NCBI GenBank assembly: GCA_023231475.1
Contig: JALJEE010000537.1
Coordinates: forward strand, 29,086-93,085
Reading direction: 5' to 3'
Length of the DNA: 64,000 bases
From: Seison nebaliae
Taxonomy: Eukaryota; Rotifera; Pararotatoria; Seisonacea; Seisonidae
A program made the translations under genes and the position numbers. Below the pieces are notes generated by a model. It ran no database searches and had not been told where the DNA came from. It worked only from the letters and a program-made list of their open reading frames with translations. Of this stretch, positions 25,101 through 37,592 are shown in pieces; position 1 is the stretch's first letter; each line of letters begins with the position of its first letter.

Positions 25101-25563
25101 ATAGTTTAATATGATGTGTTCTTTGTCTGGCACATAGAAAAACGGAACCGACTTTCTTTTTCTAGAAAAAAAGTCAATTCGAACTGGTTAAAAATTGAAA
25201 TTTCAAACATTGAAATAATAATCGACAGATTCTTCATAAACATCAGTCTCGCTATCTGGTTGGAATATTACATGAACTGTTAAAGGCTTTCCTATAACCA
25301 ACGCTCCTTTCGGTTTGGCAGAAAAATTGAAGTAAGGACTCTTGGGAAGACTGAAAATTTCATAGAATTTTTATAATGAATGTTTAAAGAAATTTGGTTA
25401 ATAACTCCAAAGAAAATCGGACAAGTTTTGTGTTTGTGCTTTTGATGGCAATTTTCTGAACATATTCTTCATCTCTCTTATAATCAGAAAAATAGACCAT
25501 CGATGGCAGAATCACTTTATCTATTTCAACATAGAACTTCGGTGGCAATCGTTGAAGGGCCAT
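19147..25563 (-). CDS. CFAP65: CFAP65-like cilia- and flagella-associated protein with many MSP/ASH-type beta domains
   Basis: Ten exons read leftward: 25563-25406, 25350-25227, 25161-24907, 24855-24622, 24566-24302, 24252-24137, 24084-23935, 23889-23758, 23706-23289, 23186-19147, giving 1,963 residues, close to human CFAP65 (about 1,925). The protein is a chain of immunoglobulin-like ASH/MSP modules: repeated phrases such as LPKSPYFNFSAKPKGALVIG, GTAILRYGPPKLNL, YFRTIVIHNPFPVDQLFQLE, FRFEPSSGIVRPGFETVIKA and RWEFFFPRELV. There is no calponin-homology domain, which speaks against CFAP47, and it is far shorter than HYDIN. The C-terminal 250 residues are charged and helical, ending with a VEDILNNTIVNIL helix and RPRFIAMP. 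CFAP65 acts in the axoneme central apparatus and sperm flagellum. The start ATG at 25563 sits in a fair context (ATCATGG) and faces MON2 across 498 bases. Family assignment rests on module type, length and layout, so another ASH-repeat ciliary protein remains possible. Confidence 0.7.
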
Positions 25564-26061
25564 GATTATACGCAATCTATTAATTCGAGATCATGGTAAC
25601 TGCCAGAAAGAAGGGGATCCCTTATAGCACAAAAATAGAAGATTATTAGGACAAAAATATTTTTAAATTTTAAGGTTAAATCAAAACGATTATTAATTTT
25701 CAAAATTATCTTAAATTTTAAGATATAAAAATTTTCTAAATTTTTTTCCAATTTTCTCAATCTTTTTTTTAAAAGAATTTCTAAAATTCAGACATATATT
25801 CGTCATATTACTAATTTTTATGATACGTATAGTAAGATTAAGATTGAAAAATTTAATAGTTTCAAAAGGATTTTCTCAATAATAATCGACAAGAAAAAAT
25901 TTGAAAAAGTTAACAACAACATGAGAATTTTGCATGAATGTAATTTAGAGTTACGTGTTTGTTAGAAATTCATCCCGTTAAATTCAGTCAAATTAAATAA
26001 AACGAGAAATTGTTCAAAATCCATTTCAGTTAACTTGAGTGAAATAAAAAAATCATTCAAA
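25564..26061. promoter_or_regulatory. Head-to-head intergenic region, candidate bidirectional promoter
   Basis: The CFAP65-like gene leaves leftward from 25563 and MON2 leaves rightward from 26062. The 498 bases between are very AT-rich with oligo-T and oligo-A runs. I see no clear TATA or initiator. Both 5' UTRs must fit here, so shared regulatory sequence is likely. Confidence 0.45.
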
Positions 26062-29000
26062 ATGTCAAAGTCAAATTTGACAATGTTAATCGATACCATT
26101 CAAACGGAACTTCACAATTTAGTTCATGAATCGAAGAAGAAATATATTCCGGTGAAGGATGTGGCTGAATCGGCACTTGTCCAATTGAAGAAAGTGGACA
26201 TGAATAATTATCCTGCTTGTATGAAGGAATTTGTGGACGATAAACTTCTGCGACCGTTAACAATGGCGTGTAATACATGTCAACCGAAATTGGTGACGGT
26301 AGCTCTCGGTCTCTTGCAACGATTGGCTCAATATCAATTGTTCTCAATTGATCATGTTCCCATAATTGTAGACGCTCTCTGGAAATTAGCATTCCATCGT
26401 CTTGAAGAATTGCGCGTGCTCCAAATTAGTCTCTTATTAATCAGTGATATTTCAGAGATTCGAAATGAACATTTATCAAGATTAATTTGTATTTCACTTT
26501 CATTCTGTGTGTCAACAAACGACGTCATAACAGTCAATACAGCGACAGCAACGACACAACAAATATTTTATGCGATTTTTGAACGATTTCTACGAGAAAC
26601 AGAAAATGAAAAGAATAATAATGATAATAATAATAATATTAACAATAATAACAATAATAATAATAATAATAACAATAGGCCTATGGAGAAGATGGAGAAG
26701 AATTTGAAGAAGAATAAAAAAGAGAAAATTGTAAGTGAATGTGATGAGAAGAAAATTTCGAATGATAATGATGATGTAATAAAAATTAATAGTGGAAGAA
26801 ATAGAAATTCTTTATCATCATCTGGTGAGGATGAGGAAGAGATTCCGATGTCACTCAGCGAATATGGAAAAGATGCTTATCGTCTTCTGCAGGATTTATG
26901 TGCGATAACTTCCGGTGATGATGATGTGATTTGGTTGAAGGATTTATTTCATCTAATGGATCATTATATGAAATATGTTCAAACGAATTCAAATCATCCT
27001 TCATCGCAATCTCCGAATAATCGAAAACATTTCTATCGAACTTGTCACCATAATTGTTGGTTCAATTTCGGATTGGAATTATTGGAATCCATTCTCTTCA
27101 CTTTCCATTCGGCGTTCATTAAACATGAAGAATTTCGCGATTTACTCCGAACGAGAATGTGTCCACTTATCATCAAGAACTTTTCGACTTGTTTATCGAT
27201 GCCGATGAAGGAAAGACATTCCTCCGATTCAAAACATAAAAATCAAATGAATTTGTTAGTGAATGATTTTCTAGTAATGGAATATAATGGACATCATGTC
27301 ACTAATCATTCGATAAGTCAACAACAAAATTCAAATAATTTAGGATTGGGAGGAAGTGGTCATTCAACAAACGGTACGTCTTCCGTTAATTCTTCAAATC
27401 AACTTTTCTGTCAAATTGGAAATTGTTCTTATGGAATTTTTGGAGTGACTATCCGTCTCATTCGAATCGTATATATCGTTCTCCGTTATTATTTCCAATA
27501 TCTGGTAACTGAATCGGAAATCTTCTCAACATTCCTCCTCAAAATGATCAATTCGGAACGATTTGTTTGGCAGAAAATTATCGCTCTAGAGACATTATTT
27601 AAATTATTTCATTATTCAAATTATATCGAAGATATCGCTACGAAATTGGGACCGCGTCAACGAACAAATTCCACCACTTCATCCACTTCAACTATCAAAA
27701 ATGGAAGTATTCATAGTGACGATTTACCACCAGATGATTTGGAAGGATCGTTGAATGAGAACGAGAGACATTTGACTGATAATCTTAAATTGAAATATCG
27801 GAGTCGTCATAAATCACCTCCCATTTCCATATTGTCGGAAATTGTTAATGGATTAAATTCATATTTGAATTTTATTATCGATCGAATGCCATCAAAACAT
27901 CTCTCCACCATCGATACGACGACGAATGAGAAAGAGAATGAGAATAAAAAAACGTTGAATCAAGTCTCAGGAATTAGTAGTTATGGAAATATAACATATA
28001 CGGAAACGGAAGGAAATTTGAATGATCAGAAAGAATATAACGGTTTTATTCATCATTCACTTCTTTTTCCTTTAGTGAATTCGGAGAAAGTTGAATCATT
28101 ATTTGAACGTAATTCATCTTTCAATCGTCAAATGAGTCAAGAAACGAAATATTCTCATCGGAAAGTATCGATGTCGAATAAATGTCTTTCACTTCTATTT
28201 GATGCTTTAGATAAATGTGATGCTCCTACCATTCCTGAAGGATATTCGATGACATTACTCTACATTTGTAATATTTCATTAGTTCGATGTATCGAACAAT
28301 TTTCAAATCAGTCCACTATTTTGAAAGCGGTCGTTTTAAGTATCTGGTCTGGAATTTATGCTTCCCTCATTAATTGGTTGAAAATCAGTGCGACTTATTG
28401 GATCAGTGATATCGTTGTAGATAGTATGTTGAGAATGATAAAATATTCGTCAATGGTCAATTTGAAAACGGAAAGACATTTATTCCTCAACACTCTTTGT
28501 CAACATTCATTTCCGCTCCATTATTCAATGATCGTCATCGCTTCAACTGGTGAAACGGAAAAAAATCTCTCACGACCATTACCACCATCTGAATTTCTTA
28601 CACTCATCAATCAAACGAATAAAAGTTATGATAAACAACAACAACAACATTTATCGAAAGCAATAACAACATTTAATAATTTATCTGCTACATCAAATGT
28701 CAGTTCAGTATCGAATGTAGCGACAGCTCTCGTTCCAACAACAACATCATCTACATCATCACTTAATCAACATGGAGGTCATTCAACATCGATTAATTTA
28801 ACTTCATCATCTTCAACAGCATTATCATCAACTTTGACGACTGCAGGAATCGTTTCACATCAATTGACGATGAATAATCAATTATTGGGATCGATTGTCG
28901 GTCATATGCAAAATTTCGTCGTTAACGGTTTCGCTTTGATGACGGAAACACGTCCCATTACCTCATCGGTAGGTTTAACACAAAAAAATATATTATGTAT

Positions 29001-32000
29001 TAAATCAATTTTAAATTATTTGAGTAAAGAAATGTCAGAATTTGATTCTTGTTGGTCACTCTTATTAACGACACTTCAACATTTCACTTGGATTATGGAA
29101 ATCGAAGGGAAATGTGATGGAACATTCGTCAATCCATATCCAGCATTAGCGTCTCCCATCGATCAGCAGATCCAAACGAAAGAAGAAAAACCAGATAATG
29201 GTGACGGAAATAAACGGGAAATAGAAATAGATAATCAAATTAAATTGACATCGAATATGGGAAAGAATGAACAGAAATATGAATTTTATGTTGAATTATC
29301 AAAATGGTTATTATGTAAACAATTGTCTCATCCGAGTCGGAATGAATTGAAAGAGATTTTATTGGCAATCGAAAAATTGAATGTGGAGAATTTGCGACTT
29401 TGTATTTCGTTGACTTCACATCGATCCTCTCCCAAACAACTCCTCCATCAATCCTTCAGTAATGATGATCTGGATAATGAAAATTTAGAGGATACACCAA
29501 TTGATGGAACGATTTCATTATCGACGAATATGCATCGACATTTCCCTTCCTATTTCTCCATGACAGTTTTCATTTCGATTTATTCGAAAAATATCGAGAG
29601 ATTTGATGAGTTCAAAGATTGTTTCTATTCAGCTCTCGTCAAAGGTTGTATGCAATCACATGAGAAATATCGAAATTTCGCCGTTTCTTGTATGTTACAT
29701 GTGATTGAATTGAATGTGGATTATTGTGTGAAGAAACGAGAGAAAAAATCGAGTGATCGAATGGAAGTTTGTTTTTTGAAAGATTCTTCCAATTTGACAG
29801 TTCGTCTGAGAAATTACGAAGATTATTTAGAGAAAGAAACTATGGAATTATTAGCGGCATTAACAACAGTTCCATTTACTGATGTGAGACAAAAACAAAT
29901 TCAAACAATTCTTCAAATTCTCAAATATCATGGATATTCTTTATCCACCATCAGTTGGTTTGCAATTCTCGATATACTTCTTTCCGTCGCTCATCTCATT
30001 AAGAAACATGCGACACTAATCGAAATTATGAGAAGTGCATTCGGTATCATTTGTTTGATAGTGAATGATTTGATGGATCTCGTCTCATATCGAGCGATAT
30101 CATCATTAATTTATCTCATTTCCATCTTTGTTCATCAACGTGTTGATTTAAATATGTCATTGACATCAGTCGGTCTATTGTTGAATGTAAACGATTTCCT
30201 CCATCACAAACAAGAGAAATTATTGAAACAAATTAATGATAATAAGATTCTGGAAAACCATCAAGATAATAATAATGATGGAAATTTATTAAATTTATTT
30301 TTCGAATCAAATCGTGATGACGAGAAATATTTATTGAATCTCGTCCAATCTCATGAATTATTTTCATCGAAATTATTGATGGAATCATCCACAAGCATTT
30401 ATCATTCCATGGAATTCTTCGAGAAAGGTAATGGAATTGAATTCATTAAACAAATCGAAAATAATATGACATTCATCGAATTATTACGAATGTATATTTA
30501 TCAGCAATTGGCATCATCATCATTAGATTCTCGATCGGCCATCAGGAAATCATCAGCTCAAACTTTCTTTTTAACATTATCTCAATTGAAAAATAGTTTA
30601 AATACGACAGCTCATATTTATTTGTTATTACAAATAGTTTTTCCAATGCAAATTCATATCGATCATCAACTTGTTTCCAATTGTCATTTATATCAGGAAT
30701 ATTTAGATGAAATTCATCAATTAGATAATAAAGAATCATCCGAAGATCTTTCCACACTCAATTCTATGTCAAGTGCTGCCGATCCTATCGACATGGAAGA
30801 TAAAACTATTCTTACACATCATTCTCGTAATACTCTCCTCAAACAATGGAGTGAAACGAGTGTCATCGTTTTATCGAATGTAACACGAATTTTTAATGCG
30901 GTAGAAATGTGTCAAAATGGAATGGTAGAAATGCCACAATTTCCGTTAATATGGAAAATTCTCTTATATATCATTCGAACTGGATCGTTACATTTCATTT
31001 CTGACGAAGTCTCTCAAGCATCTCTCCAATGTTTCCATGACATCATGCAAAATGATCTTGTTTCACTCGACGAATCGGCAAAGAATTCACATCAAATATT
31101 TTCCTCAGCAAATAATGATATAAAAATTCAAAAATTTACTGGTGTTCTCTCATTGGAACATTATCAATTGGCTTGGGATGTATGGTATACCATCGCCAAT
31201 ACATGTCATCGTATTCTCATTAAACAATTAGTGAGTACTTTGAAAGAGAAAGATGACGATAATGACTCATTAAATAATCTTTTGAAATCCTCCAACAATA
31301 TCATAACGGATGATAAAAATGATCAAGACAACGATCTTCCTATCAACATGAAACAAAAACAACTGATCAAATTGATGATTCGACACGGGAAATATGGACC
31401 TAATTCAACATATATTGTTCGTCTTCTCATTCTGGTGAGGAGAATCATCAATAATTTGAATTTGAGTTTCAATTCGTTGAAATTCGAACAATTAATGACA
31501 ATTGTCATGCAATTACTCTTCACTACAACTGTCAGTGTCAAAGATTTTTCCACACAAGCCAATTTGATTTTGAATGAAATTCTCGATCCGAAAATAACCG
31601 CCGCACAAATCGAAGTGAGAACTTTATTCCGATTTCTTCTTGTTTGGCTTATCGTTGTTTATGGTGATCGGAAAGAAGAAGATTTAAATGAATTGAAATC
31701 GATTTGGTTCGGTCAATTGGAGGTTGATGAAAAGATGGTAAATAATATGAAATATTTGAAATGTGAAAATTGTGAAATACTTTTCATCGAATCATTAAAA
31801 TCCTTCAATAATGCCATCGATCATTTGAATCAATATGGAAATGATGTGAGTCGTTGTATTTTGCAAGATGTTTATGATAAAATTCTCGCTTTCTCTGCCA
31901 TGTCTTGTTTTCCTTTGATGCATCCACTTAAATTATATAATTCGAAATTGAGTTGTCTATACAAACAACCGATGTATTTCTATTTGTTATTATCAAGATC

Positions 32001-34161
32001 ATCAATTGGATTCAATTCGTTATATTTAGAAGATATTCGAAATAAAAGATCATCAAAACGGTTTCTTGATGAGACGATGGATTTCCTTTCAAATCATTAC
32101 GAATATAAAGAGAAATTGATGAAGAAAATGGATTTCTTATCGAAATTTTATGAACAAATTAAAGAGCAATTTATTTATAATGAATCGAAAAATTTGACAG
32201 ATAATTTATCGACTTTAATCGCTTCAATGAAAAAGAGACGTCGATTACAAAAGAATAAAAATAAAAATAAAGATGAATGTAAAACTTTATTGAATTCTGT
32301 TGCTGATTCCAATCATGAGAATTTGAAAGAGATTGATGATGTCGATGCTTTGGAACGATTGAAATTGCCAATCACTTCCGTATGGTATGTATCGACGATA
32401 TCATTTGGTGAGAATGTTCTCTCATTAATTGCCGATTTCACTTTAACTTATGCGATGCAAATGCAGAAGAATTATGATGAAGTAACTTCCACATCCAATC
32501 GACATATGGAAAATAAGGAGAAATTGGGCAATCTCTTAAATTTCTCGTCCGGTTCATATATTTATCTCATAGATCGTCTCCTTCATTCTCTCCATCTTAT
32601 TCTTCGAATAAAATATCGATGTTTCAATCTCTCTACGTGGCGATTGGCGATCGATTGTTACATTCGAATAATCGAGACGACAATGCCAATTTTGAGACGA
32701 GATCATTTCCTCCAAAATAATCTCATTACCATCAGTACTATGTCAATGGATAATCAGCGACATGTTACATCAGAGCAAATTTTTTATTTTGAATTATTTC
32801 GTCATTTCGTGGCGATTACTTATGTGTTCCTTTATTCGTCGTCACAGAATGACGCGAATATCGCTAACGAACAAATTCAAGTTGATGAAATTCTCGATTG
32901 TAAATTAATAAATGTTTTTATTTTTATTATTATTATTAATTAATTATTTATTTATTTTAAGGTAATTAATAAAGAAATATTTGAACATCAAAGTCAATTT
33001 CCAACCAATTTCATTCGATCATTAATCCATTTGGTAGATTGTGGAACGGTGATCAATCGATCCATGAGTAAAACGGGACGACATGATCTAAATGAATTTC
33101 TCACCATGTTACCCAAAGTGGAATTGTGGCAGGAACAGGAATTAGACGTAAAAATAATAATTCGTCAACTCAATAACGGAATTCAACAGGATAAGAAGAA
33201 TTTCATCGAATTATGTTATACCATCATGCAGGAATTGCAAAAACGAGCTATCGTCCATCAAAGTCGACGTGAAATTATCAGATTGAGTGGAATTGATAAC
33301 GAGGAGAAATTCGAACATCAAATGATCCATGAACAAGATACAATCGAATGTGATGATGAGAAAGTTGAACGATCAAAAAGAATTGACGTCGATAATTCCG
33401 ATGTTGACGACGATGATAGTGATGATGAAGAGGAAGAAGAAATAGTTTTATTACAAGACGCCACCAATCCAAATGTCATTCATAAACAACCATTAATTGA
33501 TGCTACTAAAAATTATAATAATAACAATAACAATGAGGTTAAGATGGAAATTAATTTTTTTGAAGGTGTCGATCTGATGGATTTCCTTTACAAATGTCAT
33601 GACGGAATCATATCACGAATTCATGATTTGAATATTGATTGGCGACCCACACCAAAATCGATTCCACTCATCAAATATTATTCGTGGACGATGACTGATT
33701 TCATCAATAAACATGTTCATGTCACTCAGACGTTCGATGAGAATGACGAAGTTTCATCATCCACTGGTGGTCGATTACAAGATGAACAAATAAGACATGA
33801 TAATTTTCAGTACATTTTGAAAAATGTCGAAGATTGTATGAAAGCGACGGAGGAGCGCATTCTCAATGCTCAATTGACGCCGAAACAAATCGATAATTTA
33901 GAAGCGGACGTCAATAATGCTTATGAATCATTTATCGATATATATCGATTATTATTGGCATATCTCACACTCACACGATTTAGTGCCAATGAACGAGATA
34001 AAAACTCGCAAAATTACATTATCTCTATCGGACATTATGATGCGATGAGAAGAAATCGAAGTAATATCAGAGATCATCGTTCGAAAATTAATGATCTTCT
34101 TTTACGATTCTCTCTCGTTTTCAGTTGGAAGGAAAGAATTCAATTGAAACGATCTAAATAA
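26062..34161 (+). CDS. MON2: MON2 homologue, Golgi/endosome trafficking scaffold related to large Arf-GEFs
   Basis: Exons 26062-32913 and 32962-34161, 2,683 residues; MON2 proteins are usually about 1,650-1,720. MON2 sits on the trans-Golgi and endosomes, works with the DOPEY/ATP9A flippase complex in retrograde traffic, and resembles BIG/GBF exchange factors without a Sec7 domain; none is visible here. The N-terminal DCB region is clear: MSKSNLTMLIDTIQTELHNL, KKKYIPVKDVAESALVQLKKV, then FVDDKLLRPLTMACNTCQPK. Later helical HDS-type repeats follow (WSGIYASLINWLKI, LAALTTVPFTDVRQKQIQTI, RSAIRKSSAQTFFLTLSQLK, LSLEHYQLAWDVWYTIANTC). The extra length comes from low-complexity inserts: an Asn run coded near 26615-26680, Ser/Thr-rich stretches near 28650-28860, and an acidic block near 33400-33450. 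ATG 26062 matches the usual short N-terminus. Only one intron was found in 8 kb. An AATAAA lies at 34261-34266. Confidence 0.9.
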
Positions 34162-34516
34162 CGATCATTATGAATTATATCTTGAAGTTTTATTCCATTT
34201 TTTTCCTTCTCCTATTCCCGATATGAATTTATCCATTCATTTATTTTATAGAAAAATTTCAATAAAATTCTTCTAAATTCTTTCCCATCAAAAATTTTCT
34301 CATTTTCTTAAATTATAATGAATTTTAATTAATTTTTTCTTATGAAAACAAAAATTTTTCATTTTCAAATTTGTTCAACTAAAAAATTTTTCCTTTTTAA
34401 TTTTATCTTTTACTAAAACAATTAATTAATTTCCTTTTTTTTATTCTCTCCAGATTATTATTATTTTTAACATTTTAATTTTCTTCAATACTAAATTGAA
34501 AATAAGATCATCTCCG
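34162..34516. other. MON2 3' UTR and HUS1 upstream spacer
   Basis: Extremely T-rich sequence containing AATAAA at 34261-34266, about 100 bases past the MON2 stop. The HUS1 start follows 250 bases later on the same strand. No other feature seen. Confidence 0.5.
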
Positions 34517-35646
34517 ATGAAACTCAATTGCGATATAATTAAGAATGAACTCCAATATAATTTGCTCCAAAGTTAGAATGATTGTTAAGAAAATTTATTG
34601 AATTCTTTAGAAACGATTCGAACAATCTCGAAATTGTCGTCTCGTATAATTATCCATTTCAAACAACATTCCACTGTTTTCGTTGTATCGGAATTTGACG
34701 ATTGTGATCCGTGGATGTGGAAGAGTATCAATAATGTTAAGGAGAATTGAGAGAATTTTTATAAATAATTTCAAATAGAATTTTCTTTTTACTAATTCGA
34801 CAGTGAGAGGATATTCAGATGAAGCTAATGAAATAGTTGTCCAATTATCGTCGAGGGAACTTCGACAATGTTTCCACGACAGACAATTTGATAAGATCGA
34901 GAAAATATCGATCGATCTCATCAAAAAAGAGGAATTGATTTTGAAATTTAATATCATTTACGTTAAATTATTTCAAATGTCTTCTTATTAAAATCATTCG
35001 ATTTGCAGACACCAGAAGATGATTATGAACGAACATGTACTTCCGAATTGACTTGTCAAATCTTCCGACAATCCAATATCGACAAATATCAAACTCCAAA
35101 TTTAACGATTTATAAAGTTTCTCAATTATCAGATATTTTCAAATTAAAATTTTTTAACATGCATTTTCTCAAGTTCTCACTCAAATTGAATAGTATCAAC
35201 AAATTTATTTCAACAATTCAACAAATTTCCATCATTAACGAATCAGCAGTTCATTGATTTTATTGTCCTTGAAAAATTGTTATCCTTTTTTATCAAAATT
35301 TCAGACGATTCATTTAAATGAGAAGAATGAATTAGAAATCAGTTCGAAATCAGCTGAAGGATCGATCACCATAAAATTTTCAGATTTACAAATTCTTCAT
35401 CGATCGCCACCAGATGAAAATTCGAATTTAGAAGCAACTTTCCCTTTGAAAAAAATTTATAAATTTATCAACAATCAATCGGGAAATATTAATAAATTAA
35501 TTTTAAGTTTTATTTGATTTTTTGAAATAGAAAAAATTATAATTCAAAATGTCTTTATAGATATTGGAGAGGAAGATCAATTACAAATAATATTATTCTA
35601 CGATAATCTCGTCTCACAATGTATCGTTTCGTCTGATATTTGTTGA
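34517..35646 (+). CDS. HUS1: HUS1 checkpoint clamp subunit
   Basis: Seven small exons: 34517-34571, 34611-34724, 34804-34961, 35009-35116, 35174-35248, 35305-35506, 35561-35646, giving 265 residues (human HUS1 has 280). HUS1 is one of three PCNA-like subunits of the RAD9-RAD1-HUS1 ring loaded at damaged DNA to activate ATR signalling. The spliced product follows the family from end to end: MKLNCDIIKNELQYNLLQKT matches the start MKFRAKIVDGACLNHFTR; the MW before the first domain loop is kept; ANEIVVQLSSRELRQCF matches NNEIYLELTSENLSRAL; ELTCQIF matches DIPIKVI in the linker; NEKNELEISSKSAEGSITIKF matches the DGELNLKIETE region; and the last strand ends LVSQCIVSSDIC. Every junction keeps phase. 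The final 49 coding bases overlap the 3' coding end of the antisense gene. Sequence is quite diverged, as is common for this family. Confidence 0.85.
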
Positions 35647-36297
35647 TGTGTGGAATGACAATAATGAACGAAATCATTTTCTAATTTTGCTATTTGATAA
35701 ATTTTATTTTCTTCACTGATCAATTCATTAATTTGTTTACAATATTCATCGAATAATTCCTGTTGAATTTCATTATATTTCGTTAATAGTCGTTCGCGAT
35801 TATTATTGGAAGTAGATGATTGCTGGAACATCTCTTTATATAATCCATATGGATCACGATTATAGTTGAGAGGATCGTCTATCTTGCTTAATGTCTTCGA
35901 AGCAGTTGGATCCTGATAATATGGATAGAAACCGAAATTTAAATTATTAAAATTGTGAGCGAAATATCGGCAATTATTCAAATAATCACGCTGCGAATAA
36001 ACATCGTCATCTTTATAAGGATATGGAGAATTGACCACAAAACTATAATCAGTGATCGTCGAATTCGTTTCATCTGAAATTTCCACGTTACATTTCGGTT
36101 TTTTTACTGATTCTAATTTAAAATATTATAAAAGCAATCGAAAATAAATTTGAACTTTTCGTCACACGCTTATTCGAACTAGTCAAAGAACTATTACTAT
36201 TGTTGGAGATGATCGATGGGGGGGTCTGTTTACATGTTGAATTCTTTTGTGGACTCACATATGATGTGGCTGTACTTCTTCGATGAAGTAATTTCAT
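35598..36297 (-). CDS. Unrecognised two-exon gene, tail-to-tail with HUS1
   Basis: Exons 36297-36156 and 36112-35598, 218 residues with a phase-consistent join. The first exon is basic and Ser/Asn-rich (MKLLHRRSTATSYVSPQK, then SNKRVTKKSVKKPK), suggesting a nuclear or nucleic-acid-associated protein. The middle is rich in Tyr, Asn and Asp; the last 70 residues look helical and charged (LLTKYNEIQQELFDEYCKQI, then SEENKIYQIAKLE), possibly a short coiled coil. I recognise no domain. Its last 16 codons overlap HUS1 coding sequence on the other strand, so the two transcripts must overlap. The long second frame and clean splice sites argue for a real gene, but without homology. Confidence 0.55.
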
Positions 36298-36961
36298 ATT
36301 TTCAAATTGATAGTGAATAAAAATTCTATTTTTCGTCTTTCTATTCTTAATTTCGCTTATTTACTTCTAATCGATTTCAATCGAGTTTTTCTCCACCAAT
36401 CCTTTTCAACATAGTTAAAGATGCGCGCGCTTATGCTGATTCATTCTTACTGTAAGTAAGATACCAAAGAGAAGGAGACTGTTTTTGCGAACGGTTAAAA
36501 TGAGTCATCAAATTCTTCTCTATACATTCCATTCTTTGAGAAGAATTATAGATTTTAGAATGACGTGCTTTTCGAAAAATCTTTCAATACTTTAATTAGT
36601 ATCTCTAACGAGATTGATCTCATGAATACTAACATTCTTAATAAAATCTCACAAGTCTTTCTGTCTTGTCAGTCTTTCTTATTTACTATTATTTCACTTT
36701 ATACCTATTTACTTTTTTTTACTGTTATTATATTATTACTGTCTTCCCAATAACGATAAAGAATTTAATTGAAAATCATTTTATAAGAATAATGTGGAAT
36801 CATTAAGAAAAGTTTTGAAATAAAACCATTTATTGAAATTTAACGTGCATTAAACTAACTTAATAAATGAATATTTTGTGAGCATTATGTAAAATTTTTT
36901 ATACAATTTTTAGGATTCATGAACAATAAAATTACACAATTAAATAATAGTCATAACTAAT
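36298..36961. other. Intergenic stretch before the LINE fragment
   Basis: AT-rich, with a short GCGCGC cluster near 36423, which is unusual here and may mark the promoter of the leftward gene starting at 36297. Nothing else could be supported. Confidence 0.4.
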
Positions 36962-37592
36962 CGAACCATTTTACCTCGCCATTCGGAACTTCGTGAAATA
37001 GTCTACAATGATCTCATTTTCCTCGGATGTAGAATCGATAATCGTTTAAAGTCTTCATCGTCCATTGACAAAATCAGATCCAAATTTATCCGAGCGTTGT
37101 ATTCCTTTCACCATCGGTGTAAACTATTCTCAATCGACATGAAAATCCAGCTATTTCGTACATTCTGCACGGATTTTTATGGATGACCTCTATGGATAGA
37201 GCATATAATCGGTGCTGCTGTATCTTACTCGGATGTAAACGTCCCTTTAATCGAGCATTTATGTTCTGCCTAATGGGCGTAATGAGGTATTTGTCAATCG
37301 TTTCCGATATTACCATATCTTCTTTTCCTCATCCGACATATGCAGAGTGTGAACAATTCAACAGTTCTGCAAAATATTTCTGTCAATATTATGCTTTATT
37401 ATATCCCACCCCTATGGAAGATTTGGAAGCTTTAGTTAACAATTTTAGTCTCGAATCATTTATTCCTATTCATCTGAGGGATGGGTTGTCTCGTGGTGGT
37501 GAGTTTATTTCCAGTAACAATTATTCTTCTCTTATTGATTTTCTTAACGTTTTACCCTATGGGGATTCCGCGTCTTAATAAAAAAAAAATTA
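36962..37592 (+). pseudogene. Dead, 5'-truncated non-LTR retrotransposon (LINE) fragment: reverse transcriptase 3' portion
   Basis: Conceptual translation shows the region after the catalytic core of a LINE reverse transcriptase: LIFLGCRIDNRL, a basic helix with LYSFHHRCKLFSIDMKIQLF, the signature RTFCTDFYG, and then after a frame change DRAYNRCCCILLGCKRP and a MFCLMGVMRY segment, which match the order in Jockey/CR1/RTE-like elements (TYCSSFYG, LW, AYNNxFRRLLGLPR, MFV). The frame breaks near 37175-37183 and the catalytic Asp-Asp motif is not present. The last frame ends at 37578 and is followed at once by an A-rich tail (37579-37592), as expected of a LINE 3' end. The 5' limit is approximate. 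Confidence 0.7.

Noticed and set aside
34607-34957. 116-residue - strand ORF
   Set aside because: It lies opposite HUS1 exons, whose spliced product matches the family along its whole length.
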